From the NCBI RefSeq assembly GCF_010365105.1, contig NZ_JAAFGZ010000016.1:1-64000 (forward strand): DNA of 64,000 bases, in the 5' to 3' direction. The notes under the pieces are model-generated. The model worked only from the letters and a program-made list of their open reading frames with translations. It searched no databases and had not been told where the DNA came from. Shown here in pieces: positions 56,263 to 63,115 of this stretch. Every line of letters starts with the position of its first letter. Position 1 is the first letter of the stretch. The translations under genes were made by a program, and so were the position numbers. Source of the stretch: Polaromonas sp. (GTDB lineage Bacteria; Pseudomonadota; Gammaproteobacteria; Burkholderiales; Burkholderiaceae_C).

Positions 56263-56619
56263 TCAGGAAAAAAGTGACAGGGCAAAGGCCATTCCGGCGG
56301 CGGCGGCGAAACCCGCAGCACCCGCAATCCAGTCCTTGCGCAAACCCGATGCGCTGCCGAATTCGATCAGCAGCAGGCGCACGCCGCCCATCATGTGCAG
56401 CGCCAGCAGGACCACCAGGCCCCATTCGGCAAACTTGAAAAGCCCCTGGTCGGCGAAGCGCAGAAAACCGTCCAACGCGGCGGCCCCCTGCAAGGCCTGG
56501 CCCAGCGCCCAGAAATGCAGCGGCAAAAAAGCCGCCAAGCCCAGCCCCGACAGGCGATGCATCAGGAAAGCCCAGTAGGCTGGATGCGCGCGGGCGCGCT
56601 GGTCGTTGCGGCGCTTCAT
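56263..56619 (-). CDS. SdhC-like cytochrome b membrane anchor
   Basis: A 118-aa protein with three membrane helices. The SdhC signature HRLSGLGLAAFLPLHFW near residue 21 supplies the quinone-site Ser/Arg, and LALHMMGGVRLLLIEFG near residue 80 has the His expected to bind haem b. The ATG at 56619 overlaps the stop of the preceding anchor gene by four bases (ATGA), which fixes the start; the longer frame upstream lies within that gene. With the next gene and the iron-sulfur subunit it should anchor the flavoprotein complex in the inner membrane. Confidence 0.85.
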   Translation of the reverse strand: MKRRNDQRARAHPAYWAFLMHRLSGLGLAAFLPLHFWALGQALQGAAALDGFLRFADQGLFKFAEWGLVVLLALHMMGGVRLLLIEFGSASGLRKDWIAGAAGFAAAAGMAFALSLFS

Positions 56620-56972
56620 GCTGCCACCACCGCAACCACGGCGCGCAGGCCCATCACCAGCAGCAGTAATCCGAATGCCCGCGAGAGCCAGCGCGCAGCA
56701 CCTTCCCCCAAACCCCACCATTCACGGGCAATGTTGGCCACGCCCACGGGCACATGCACCGCGCAGGCCACGACAAACACCGCATAAAACACGGCAAAAC
56801 CCCAGTTGCCCTGCGTGCGGCCCAGGATTTCACCGGCGCTCAGCCCGCCGCGCACCGCATAAATCATGACCGCCAGATGCACCACCACGCACAGCGCCAG
56901 CACCATGGCGCTGATCCGCTGCCAGTACCAGCGCTTGGCCTGCGCCACCCCGGATGCCTGGGAGGCACTCAC
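56616..56972 (-). CDS. Second SDH-type membrane anchor
   Basis: A 118-aa protein with three hydrophobic helices and SDH/FRD cytochrome b-type features: WQRISAMVLALCVVVHLAVMIYAVRGG near residue 17 and VACAVHVPVGVANIAREWWG near residue 70 (candidate haem His). It starts with GTG overlapping the sdhB-like stop (GTGA). It resembles SdhC-type rather than typical SdhD sequences, so the complex may have two SdhC-like anchors. Confidence 0.8.
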   Translation of the reverse strand: MSASQASGVAQAKRWYWQRISAMVLALCVVVHLAVMIYAVRGGLSAGEILGRTQGNWGFAVFYAVFVVACAVHVPVGVANIAREWWGLGEGAARWLSRAFGLLLLVMGLRAVVAVVAA

Positions 56973-57685
56973 AGCTCGCCCCGCACGGCCGCCCTGGCCA
57001 CCTTGCGCTTGAGTCCGGCAATCGACATCGTAGGGGCGAGCTGCTTGGGACAGCGCTCGGTACAGGAACCCTGCGTGTGGCAGGAATGGCAGCCCGCGTC
57101 ACCGGCCACCGCTCGCAGCCGCTCGACCTGCTGCACATCCCGCACATCGTTGGCCAGCGTCCAGGCGCGGTTGAGTGCCGCCGGACCCAGGTAGTCAGGC
57201 TGCCAGCTGACCACGTCGCAGGAGGCGTAACAAATGCCGCAGCCGATGCATTCAATGCCGGCGTCGGCCGCCTTGCGTTCCGGGGAAGCCGGCTCGACCT
57301 TGGCGAAAGGCGCATCGCGCGTCAGTTCGCCCTTGAACTGCCCCTTGGCACGCGCCCATTTGTCAAAGAACTCGCTCATGTCGGTGGCCAGGTCCTTGAT
57401 CACCGGCAGGTTCGACAGCGGCGCGATTTCCAGTTCACCGTCTGGCGCCACCTTGGCAATGTGCGTGCGGCAGGTCCAGCGCGCCTTGCCATTGACGGTC
57501 ATGGCGCAGGAACCGCACATGCCCACGCGGCAGGCAAACCGGTAGCTCAGCGAAGGCTCCAGATGGCGCTGGATGTAGGTCACGACATCCAGGACGGTCT
57601 GGCTTTCGTTGCGCGGCACGTCGTAGGCCGTGAACCCGCCGACCTCTTTGCCACGCCATACCTTCACTTTGAGATTTTTATGCAT
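56969..57685 (-). CDS. SdhB-like iron-sulfur subunit
   Basis: A 238-aa protein that carries electrons from the flavoprotein to quinone. The [2Fe-2S] ligands are CRVGMCGSC plus Cys in WTCRTH; the [4Fe-4S] motif is CIGCGICYASC; the remaining [3Fe-4S]-type ligands are in CHTQGSCTERCP, preceded by an extra Cys (CHSC). Length and order fit SdhB/FrdB. It is the first gene of the nine-gene operon, an unusual place, as sdhB is normally last in sdhCDAB. A 21-bp dyad lies just upstream, between it and the divergent LysR gene. Confidence 0.9.
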   Translation of the reverse strand: MHKNLKVKVWRGKEVGGFTAYDVPRNESQTVLDVVTYIQRHLEPSLSYRFACRVGMCGSCAMTVNGKARWTCRTHIAKVAPDGELEIAPLSNLPVIKDLATDMSEFFDKWARAKGQFKGELTRDAPFAKVEPASPERKAADAGIECIGCGICYASCDVVSWQPDYLGPAALNRAWTLANDVRDVQQVERLRAVAGDAGCHSCHTQGSCTERCPKQLAPTMSIAGLKRKVARAAVRGEL

Positions 57686-57739
57686 GTGCGTATTCTTGAT
57701 TTGGCCAATAGAAAATAAAAGCGAATAATAATTTTCTAA

Positions 57740-57760
57740 AGATAAAGTATTTGTTTATCT
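57740..57760. promoter_or_regulatory. Dyad in the sdhB-like/lysR divergent region
   Basis: Perfect arms AGATAAA and TTTATCT separated by GTATTTG, in A/T-rich DNA 55 bp upstream of the sdhB-like start and 50 bp upstream of the LysR start. Likely binding site of the LysR regulator controlling both directions. The spacing differs from the classical T-N11-A pattern. Confidence 0.6.
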
Positions 57761-57809
57761 CAAGATGGTCTTGGCCACCACCAGCCCATCCCAAAAACTG
57801 GAGACAAAA

Positions 57810-58739
57810 ATGCGTTCCGTCCGCACTTTCAAAACTTTTCTGGCAGTGGTTCAGCACGGCAGCTTCGCAGCAGCCGGCCACGCGGTCGGCCTGACGCCGG
57901 CAGCCATTGGCCTGCAGATACGCAGCCTGGAGGAGGAGTTGAACCAGCAGTTGTTTGACCGCGCCAAGCGCTCGGTGGTGCTGAACACGGCCGGGCGCAA
58001 GCTGGTGCCGGCCATTCAGGACCTGGTGCTGCGCCATGAGGCACTGGCAGCCGGTACAGACAACGACGGACTGTCGGGCACGGTAGTCATGGGCGCACTG
58101 ATCTCGGCGTTGATGGGATCGTTTGCGGATGCGCTGTGGACCATCAAAAAGCAGTATCCGCGTCTGGAGGTACGTCTGCTTGCCGGCCAGTCCGACGACT
58201 TCATGCGCAAGGTGGAACACGGCCAGCTGGATGGCGCGGTGGTGATCAGGTCACCACATGCGCTGCCCTCGAACCTGATCTGGACACCGCTGTACCGCGA
58301 ACCCATGGTGTTGATTGCGCCACGACATCCGCATTTCAACCTGTCTGCTGATCCGATCGAAATGCTCCGCAACAGCCCCTTCATACGCTTCGACAGAACC
58401 ACCTGGACAGGTTATCTGGTGAGCGAGGTCTTGCGGCAGTGCCATGTCAACCCGACTGATGCCATGGAACTCAATTCGTTTGAAGCCATCATGGAAATTG
58501 TGCGCCAGGGCTTCGGCATTGCCATCGTGCCGAAGCTGGCGAACGTGGACTGGTCAAGTGACCGGGGTTTGATGATCATTCCCCTGCCTTGCGTGGTGCT
58601 GGAGCGCGACGTGGGCCTGCTTGAGCGCACCAGCCACCTGCGAACGGGGTTTACTGACGCGATCAAACAGTACTTCATCGATCACAAGAAGCAACCCGGC
58701 CAGGAGGCACTTGACCAAAGAGGCAACGAGCAATCCTGA
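57810..58739 (+). CDS. LysR-type regulator of the dicarboxylate-type operon
   Basis: A 309-aa LysR-family protein: helix-turn-helix in residues 1-60 (FAAAGHAVGLTPAAIGLQIRSLEEELNQQLFDR), then an effector domain (MGALISALMGSFADAL onward). I use the ATG at 57810, which has GGAGA at a good distance; the frame is open from 57765 without support. Divergent from the SDH-like/fumarase operon with a strong dyad between, so it probably activates that operon in response to its substrate. Confidence 0.9.
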   Translation: MRSVRTFKTFLAVVQHGSFAAAGHAVGLTPAAIGLQIRSLEEELNQQLFDRAKRSVVLNTAGRKLVPAIQDLVLRHEALAAGTDNDGLSGTVVMGALISALMGSFADALWTIKKQYPRLEVRLLAGQSDDFMRKVEHGQLDGAVVIRSPHALPSNLIWTPLYREPMVLIAPRHPHFNLSADPIEMLRNSPFIRFDRTTWTGYLVSEVLRQCHVNPTDAMELNSFEAIMEIVRQGFGIAIVPKLANVDWSSDRGLMIIPLPCVVLERDVGLLERTSHLRTGFTDAIKQYFIDHKKQPGQEALDQRGNEQS

Positions 58740-58785
58740 TTTTTGATCAAATCATGCCCTTGCGCCCTGTTATGGGCATTTCAAT

Positions 58786-58802
58786 GCTATTTAAAACATA
58801 GC
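58786..58802. repeat. GCTAT-N7-ATAGC dyad
   Basis: Perfect arms around TTAAAAC (symmetry extends to TGCTAT / ATAGCA), between the convergent LysR and aminotransferase genes. Confidence 0.8.
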
Positions 58803-58836
58803 ATCAACAAAGCCGTTGAGTGCGCCGCGTGCAGGC

Positions 58837-60177
58837 TCAGGCGTGTTTGCGAATGGCGTCGGCCACCACATTGACGATGCGGTCGATGTGTTCCTTCTCC
58901 ACGATGAAGGGCGGGCAGACGACGACGTTCTCGCCGGCAGGCCGCACCATGACGCCGTTGTGAAAGCATTCCATGAAGATGTCGTAGGCACGCTTGCCCG
59001 GCGCACCCGCCACCGACGCCAGCTCGACCGCACCGGCCAACCCCAGCGTGCGGATGCCGATAACGTTGGGCAAGCCCTTGAGGCCGCTGTGCATCGCATC
59101 GCCCAGCACCTTGCCCATCTGGCCGGCGCGCTCGAACAGGTTTTCCTGCTGGAACAACTCCAGCGTGGCAATCGCCGCCGCGCAGGACACCGGATGGCCT
59201 GAATAGGTGTAGCCGTGGAAGAACTCCACTGCGTATTCCGGGCTGTTGGAGCTGCCCTTCATCATGGCGTCGTAAATGCGGTCGGTGCAGATCACGCCGC
59301 CCAGCGGAATCACGCCGTTGGTCACGCCCTTGGCAAAGTTCAGCATGTCGGGCACGACGCCGTAGTAGTCGGCGCCAAAGTTGACGCCCAGGCGGCCAAA
59401 GCCGGTGATCACCTCGTCAAAAATCAGCAGGATGCCGTGCTTGTCGCAAATCTCGCGCAGCCGCTTCAGGTAGCCCTTGGGCGGCAGATACCAGCCGGCG
59501 CTGCCGGAAATCGGCTCGACGATCACGGCGGCCACGTTGCTCGGGTCATGCAACGGCAGGATGCGGTTTTCCAGTTCCAGCAGCAGGTCTTCGGTCCATT
59601 CGGGCTCCACGCCATTGATGTAGGCATGGCTGACCGGGTCATGGATGAAGCGCATATGGTCCACGCGTGGCAGCAGCGCCGCACCATACACCTTGCGGTT
59701 GGCCGGAATGCCGCCCACGCTCATGCCGCCGAACCCCACGCCGTGGTAGCCCTTTTCCCGGCCGATGAACACATTGCGGTGGCCTTCACCGCGCGCCCGG
59801 TGGTAGGCCAGCGCCACTTTCAGCGAGGTGTCGGCGGCTTCCGAGCCGGAGTTGCAAAACAGCACCTTGTTCAGGTCGCCCGGCGCCATGTCGGCAATCA
59901 TTTCGGCGGCCCTGAAAGCCTGGTCGTTGCTTGCCTGGAAGGCGGTAGCGTAGTCCAGCGTGTCGAGCTGCTTCTTGATGGCTTCGTTGATGGGCTTGCG
60001 GTTGTGGCCGGCGGTGACGCACCACAGGCTGGAAATGCCGTCGATCACCTTCCGGCCGTCATGCGTCGTGAAATGCATGCCGTCGGCGGCTACGAAGATG
60101 CGCGGGTCCTTCATGAAGCTGCGGTTGGGCGTGAACGGCAGCCACTGGTGGTCCATGTTGAAGTTCTGATAAGCCAT
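58837..60177 (-). CDS. Class III omega-amino acid:pyruvate aminotransferase
   Basis: A 446-aa PLP-dependent enzyme that moves an amino group from beta-alanine or another omega-amine to pyruvate. Visible features: LPFTPNRSFMKDPRIF at the start, CNSGSEAADTSLKVA for phosphate binding, VIVEPISGSAGWYLPP, FDEVITGFGRLG with the Asp that holds the pyridine nitrogen, and the Schiff-base Lys in NFAKGVTNG. Length and motifs fit beta-alanine:pyruvate transaminases well; taurine or putrescine-type amines are alternative substrates. Divergent from purU; an inverted repeat at 60213-60235 lies between. Confidence 0.92.
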   Translation of the reverse strand: MAYQNFNMDHQWLPFTPNRSFMKDPRIFVAADGMHFTTHDGRKVIDGISSLWCVTAGHNRKPINEAIKKQLDTLDYATAFQASNDQAFRAAEMIADMAPGDLNKVLFCNSGSEAADTSLKVALAYHRARGEGHRNVFIGREKGYHGVGFGGMSVGGIPANRKVYGAALLPRVDHMRFIHDPVSHAYINGVEPEWTEDLLLELENRILPLHDPSNVAAVIVEPISGSAGWYLPPKGYLKRLREICDKHGILLIFDEVITGFGRLGVNFGADYYGVVPDMLNFAKGVTNGVIPLGGVICTDRIYDAMMKGSSNSPEYAVEFFHGYTYSGHPVSCAAAIATLELFQQENLFERAGQMGKVLGDAMHSGLKGLPNVIGIRTLGLAGAVELASVAGAPGKRAYDIFMECFHNGVMVRPAGENVVVCPPFIVEKEHIDRIVNVVADAIRKHA

Positions 60178-60212
60178 GTCGGTCTCCTGGATGCAAAAAA
60201 GGTGAAACGGGC

Positions 60213-60235
60213 GAATGCAAGATACTCCTGCATTC
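60213..60235. promoter_or_regulatory. Inverted repeat upstream of the aminotransferase gene
   Basis: Arms GAATGCA and TGCATTC around 9 bp, 36 bp upstream of the aminotransferase start. Candidate operator; no regulator gene is directly adjacent on that side. Confidence 0.45.
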
Positions 60236-60279
60236 TGGCACCCCTGAGCGCCGGGCGCGGCGTCAAGTCAGCTGCAAGC

Positions 60280-60307
60280 GTGACAGCGGCACGTCACCTG
60301 CGACAAT
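60280..60307 (+). promoter_or_regulatory. Promoter of purU, nearly leaderless
   Basis: GTGACA (60280-60285, five of six to TTGACA), 16-bp spacer, GACAAT (60302-60307, four of six to TATAAT). The expected transcription start near 60314 is only about 3 bases before the purU ATG at 60317, and no Shine-Dalgarno is present, so the mRNA may be leaderless. Confidence 0.5.
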
Positions 60308-60316
60308 TCACCCCCT

Positions 60317-61165
60317 ATGAATCACGCTTATGTTCTGACCCTCTCTTGCCCCGACCGCCGGGGTATTGTTCATGCCGTATCGGGCTTTCTGTTCGAGCAT
60401 GGCGGCAATATTGAAGAAGCTGCGCAATACAACGACCAGGGCACGGGCCTGTTTTTCATGCGTGTGCAGTTCGCCTGCACCCAGCTGACGCACGAAGAGC
60501 TGTCAAGCCAGCTGAAAACCTTTGCCGAGCCTTTCCAGATGGACTGGAAGCTGCATGACAGCGCGCAGCCGATGCGCACCGTGATGCTGGTCAGCAAGGA
60601 AGGCCACTGCCTGAACGACTTGCTGTTTCGCTGGAAATCGGGTCTGCTGCACCTGGATGTGCGCGCCATCATCTCCAACCACCGCGAGTTCTACCAGCTG
60701 GCGGCCAGCTACAACATCCCGTTTCACCACCTGCCGGTCAGCGCCGCCACCAAAACGCAGGTCGAGGCCAAGCAGCTGGAGATCATCGAGTCCGAAGGCG
60801 CCGAGCTGGTGGTGCTGGCGCGCTACATGCAGATTTTGTCCAACGACCTGTGCAAGAAGCTGGCCGGCCGGGCGATCAACATCCACCATTCTTTCCTGCC
60901 CAGTTTCAAGGGGGCAAAACCCTATTACCAGGCGCACGACCGGGGCGTCAAACTGATAGGCGCCACGGCGCATTACGTGACCGCCGACCTGGATGAAGGT
61001 CCGATCATCGAGCAGGACGTGGCCCGGGCCGATCACGGCAAGACCGTGGAAGACCTGACCGCGATGGGCCGCGACACCGAAAGCCAGGTGCTGGCCCGCG
61101 CCGTGAAGTGGCACAGCGAGCACCGGGTGGTGCTCAACGGCCACAAAACCGTGATCTTCAAATAG
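60317..61165 (+). CDS. purU: Formyltetrahydrofolate deformylase
   Basis: Hydrolyses 10-formyltetrahydrofolate to formate and tetrahydrofolate. The 282-aa protein has an N-terminal ACT domain (LTLSCPDRRGIVHAVSGFLFEHGGNI) and a C-terminal formyltransferase-fold domain with the catalytic His/Asp in AINIHHSFLPSFKGAKPY and ATAHYVTADLDEGPIIEQDV. Length is typical. The ATG is the first codon after a GACAAT-type -10 box; no ribosome binding site is visible. Confidence 0.97.
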   Translation: MNHAYVLTLSCPDRRGIVHAVSGFLFEHGGNIEEAAQYNDQGTGLFFMRVQFACTQLTHEELSSQLKTFAEPFQMDWKLHDSAQPMRTVMLVSKEGHCLNDLLFRWKSGLLHLDVRAIISNHREFYQLAASYNIPFHHLPVSAATKTQVEAKQLEIIESEGAELVVLARYMQILSNDLCKKLAGRAINIHHSFLPSFKGAKPYYQAHDRGVKLIGATAHYVTADLDEGPIIEQDVARADHGKTVEDLTAMGRDTESQVLARAVKWHSEHRVVLNGHKTVIFK

Positions 61166-61175
61166 GGGCATTCCC

Positions 61176-62162
61176 ATGGCAACTGCCGAAACTCCTCCGG
61201 GTCAGAATGGCGTTCCTCCCTTTGTCAGGGGGCCGGCGGCGATGGAAGCTTACGCAGTGCCCAGCGCGGCCGCCAAGCGCATCCCGCCGATCCAGTGCCT
61301 GCTCACCTTCGAGGCGCTGGCGCGGCTTCGCAGCGTCACCCTGTCGGCCGAAGAACTGTGCGTCACGCCCAGCGCAGTCAGCCACCGCGTCAAGCAGCTG
61401 GAGCAGATCATCGGCACCAAATTGTTCGGCCGGGCCGATTTTTCACTGACCACCGAGGGCAGCGAATACCTGGCGCATGTGCGTGAAGGACTGGCCACGC
61501 TGCAGAAGTTTCCCGGCACCGCTGGCCAGAGCGCCACGCCGGGCAAGCGCAAGCTGCGCCTGGCCGTCACGCCGACCTTTGCGCGTTCCATGCTGATTCC
61601 ACGGCTGCGCCAGTTCACCGAGGCCTATCCCGAGATCGACCTGACGCTGCAGGTGTCGATTCCGCTGCTCGACGTGGTGGCCGAAGACTCCGACCTGATC
61701 GTGCGCTTTGGCACCGGCCGCTATGCCGACCTGGAGCATGTCTGCCTGCTCACCGACGAGGTCACGCCGCTGGCCTCGCCCACCTTCCTGCGCGAGCACG
61801 GCCCGTTCGAGGCAGCCGAAGACCTGCTGGGCGAAAACCTGCTGCGCTCGCCGCTGGAGCCGTGGCGCACCTGGTTTGCGGCCAACCAGCTCGACTGGCC
61901 CGAGCCGGTCGAAGGCTCGCAGTTCAACGACATCGGCCTGATGTGCGACTGCGCGGCCGCCGGCATGGGCATTGCGCTGGCACGGTTGAAGCTGGCTGCG
62001 CCCTGGCTGGAAAACGGCTCTCTGGTGCGGCTGGACACCAACGAAGTGTTCAGCCGCAAGGTGGCCAGTCCGCATGCGCACTACCTGTGCTGGCGCACCG
62101 GCACCATGGACCGCTGGGAATGCGCCGCGTTTTCCGACTGGCTGCGCAAGAGCCTGGTTTGA
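61176..62162 (+). CDS. LysR-type regulator, GcvA-like
   Basis: A 328-aa LysR-family regulator. The N-terminal ~30 residues are an extension before the usual RIPPIQCLLTFEALARLRSVTLSAEELCVTPSAVSHRVKQLEQIIG helix-turn-helix. The effector domain has the GcvA-type segments LRLAVTPTFARSMLIPRL and SQFNDIGLMCDCAAAGMGIALAR. AGGGG lies before the ATG and only 10 bp separate it from purU, so co-transcription is likely; GcvA regulates one-carbon (glycine cleavage) genes in enterobacteria, which would fit purU. Confidence 0.9.
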   Translation: MATAETPPGQNGVPPFVRGPAAMEAYAVPSAAAKRIPPIQCLLTFEALARLRSVTLSAEELCVTPSAVSHRVKQLEQIIGTKLFGRADFSLTTEGSEYLAHVREGLATLQKFPGTAGQSATPGKRKLRLAVTPTFARSMLIPRLRQFTEAYPEIDLTLQVSIPLLDVVAEDSDLIVRFGTGRYADLEHVCLLTDEVTPLASPTFLREHGPFEAAEDLLGENLLRSPLEPWRTWFAANQLDWPEPVEGSQFNDIGLMCDCAAAGMGIALARLKLAAPWLENGSLVRLDTNEVFSRKVASPHAHYLCWRTGTMDRWECAAFSDWLRKSLV

Positions 62163-62203
62163 GAATAAAAACCCGTTTTCCGCAAGCTGGGCCGACGTTT
62201 TCA

Positions 62204-62220
62204 GCTATTTATATAGTAGC
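62204..62220. repeat. GCTAT-N7-ATAGC dyad, one mismatch
   Basis: GCTAT - TTATATA - GTAGC, between the LysR gene and the Uma2 pseudogene, which converge here. Confidence 0.7.
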
Positions 62221-62222
62221 AA

Positions 62223-62773
62223 TTAGATTTCCGGTACTTCCGCAAGCAACTGCGCCGCGCTGAGTTCCAGCGCAACCTTCTCGCCCCGGGCAAACGGGTG
62301 CAGCACCCACAACCCGTCATCGCGCTTGCGGAAACAGCCGGTGCTGCGCGTGTCCAGGTCGATCAGCACATATTCCTCCAGGCTGGCAAGGCGGCGGTAG
62401 TGGCTGAATTTGAGTCCCCGGTCATAGGCAGCGGTGCTGGGCGACAGCACTTCGGCGATCAGCTTGGGTTCGGTCTTGACCATGGCGCTGGCCAGATCGA
62501 GCGCGCTGCAGGTCACCAGCACGTCGGGTTAAAAGTAGCTGTTGGCAGCGGCGACATGCAGCCGCATGTCGCTCATATAGGTGCGGCAGGGGCTGCCGCT
62601 GAGGTGCTGGCGCAGGGCGAAAGCCAGATTATGGTGACCGTCACATGCCAATCTTCGGCACCGGCCATGGCAAACACTTCACCGCCCAGGAATTCATGCC
62701 GGTCCCGTTGCGCGGGCTCCCAGGCGAGGTAATCGGCGGCGGTAACAACAGGTTTTTGGTCGCCTTGGTCCAT
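62223..62773 (-). pseudogene. Broken Uma2-family (DUF820) nuclease-like gene
   Basis: Read on the minus strand from 62773 the first part gives MDQGDQKPVVTAADYLAWEP and a HEFLGGEVFAMAG core. A frameshift after HVTVT (about 62636) is followed in another frame by NLAFALRQHLSGSPCRTYMSD and LHVAAANSYF, then an in-frame TAA (about 62528) and PDVLVTCSALDLAS, LIAEVLSPST and FSHYRRLASLEEYVLID to 62223. Put together this is a full Uma2 protein, a PD-(D/E)XK fold family often expanded in some bacteria, broken by one frameshift and one nonsense change. No compensating start makes the second half convincing as a gene. Confidence 0.8.
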
Positions 62774-63115
62774 GGCGATGTCCTTTGCATGAATCGAGAA
62801 GTTATTTTGACACCTTCCCCTGCACGAGCCTGATGCCCACAGACAGGCAAGGCAGTCCAGGCCGCCTGGATTACGAACAACCTATTCCAGCGGCGTATCA
62901 GCCCGTCAGCGAAATAGCTGCCGGCGGAAAATCTGATTCAGGCTTCATGTTGCGACATTCCCCGACGCAACCCAAAAACCGTGGCAAGCCATGCGGTGCG
63001 TTCCTGGGCGCTGTTCGCCCCGCGCACTTTGTATTTCACACCCGGCTTTAGAAATCTTCACCCCCGGCCACCGGACATTTGGACTAAAGTCTGGTTTCAC
63101 TGATGGAACCAGACC
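62774..63115. other. Intergenic region before glcD
   Basis: About 340 bp with no gene recognised. The main feature is an inverted repeat at 63089-63114 right before the glcD start codon. Confidence 0.6.
63089..63114. promoter_or_regulatory. Inverted repeat at the glcD ribosome binding site
   Basis: Arms GTCTGGTT (63089-63096) and AACCAGAC (63107-63114), 10-bp centre. It ends one base before the ATG at 63116 and covers the GGAA that would serve as ribosome binding site. It could be a repressor operator (TGGT...ACCA cores recall GntR-type sites) or an RNA hairpin that limits translation. Confidence 0.55.

Noticed and set aside
58754-58779. ATGCCC...GGGCAT hairpin after the LysR gene as terminator
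   Set aside because: Six-bp stem with a 14-base loop and no T-run; too weak to call.
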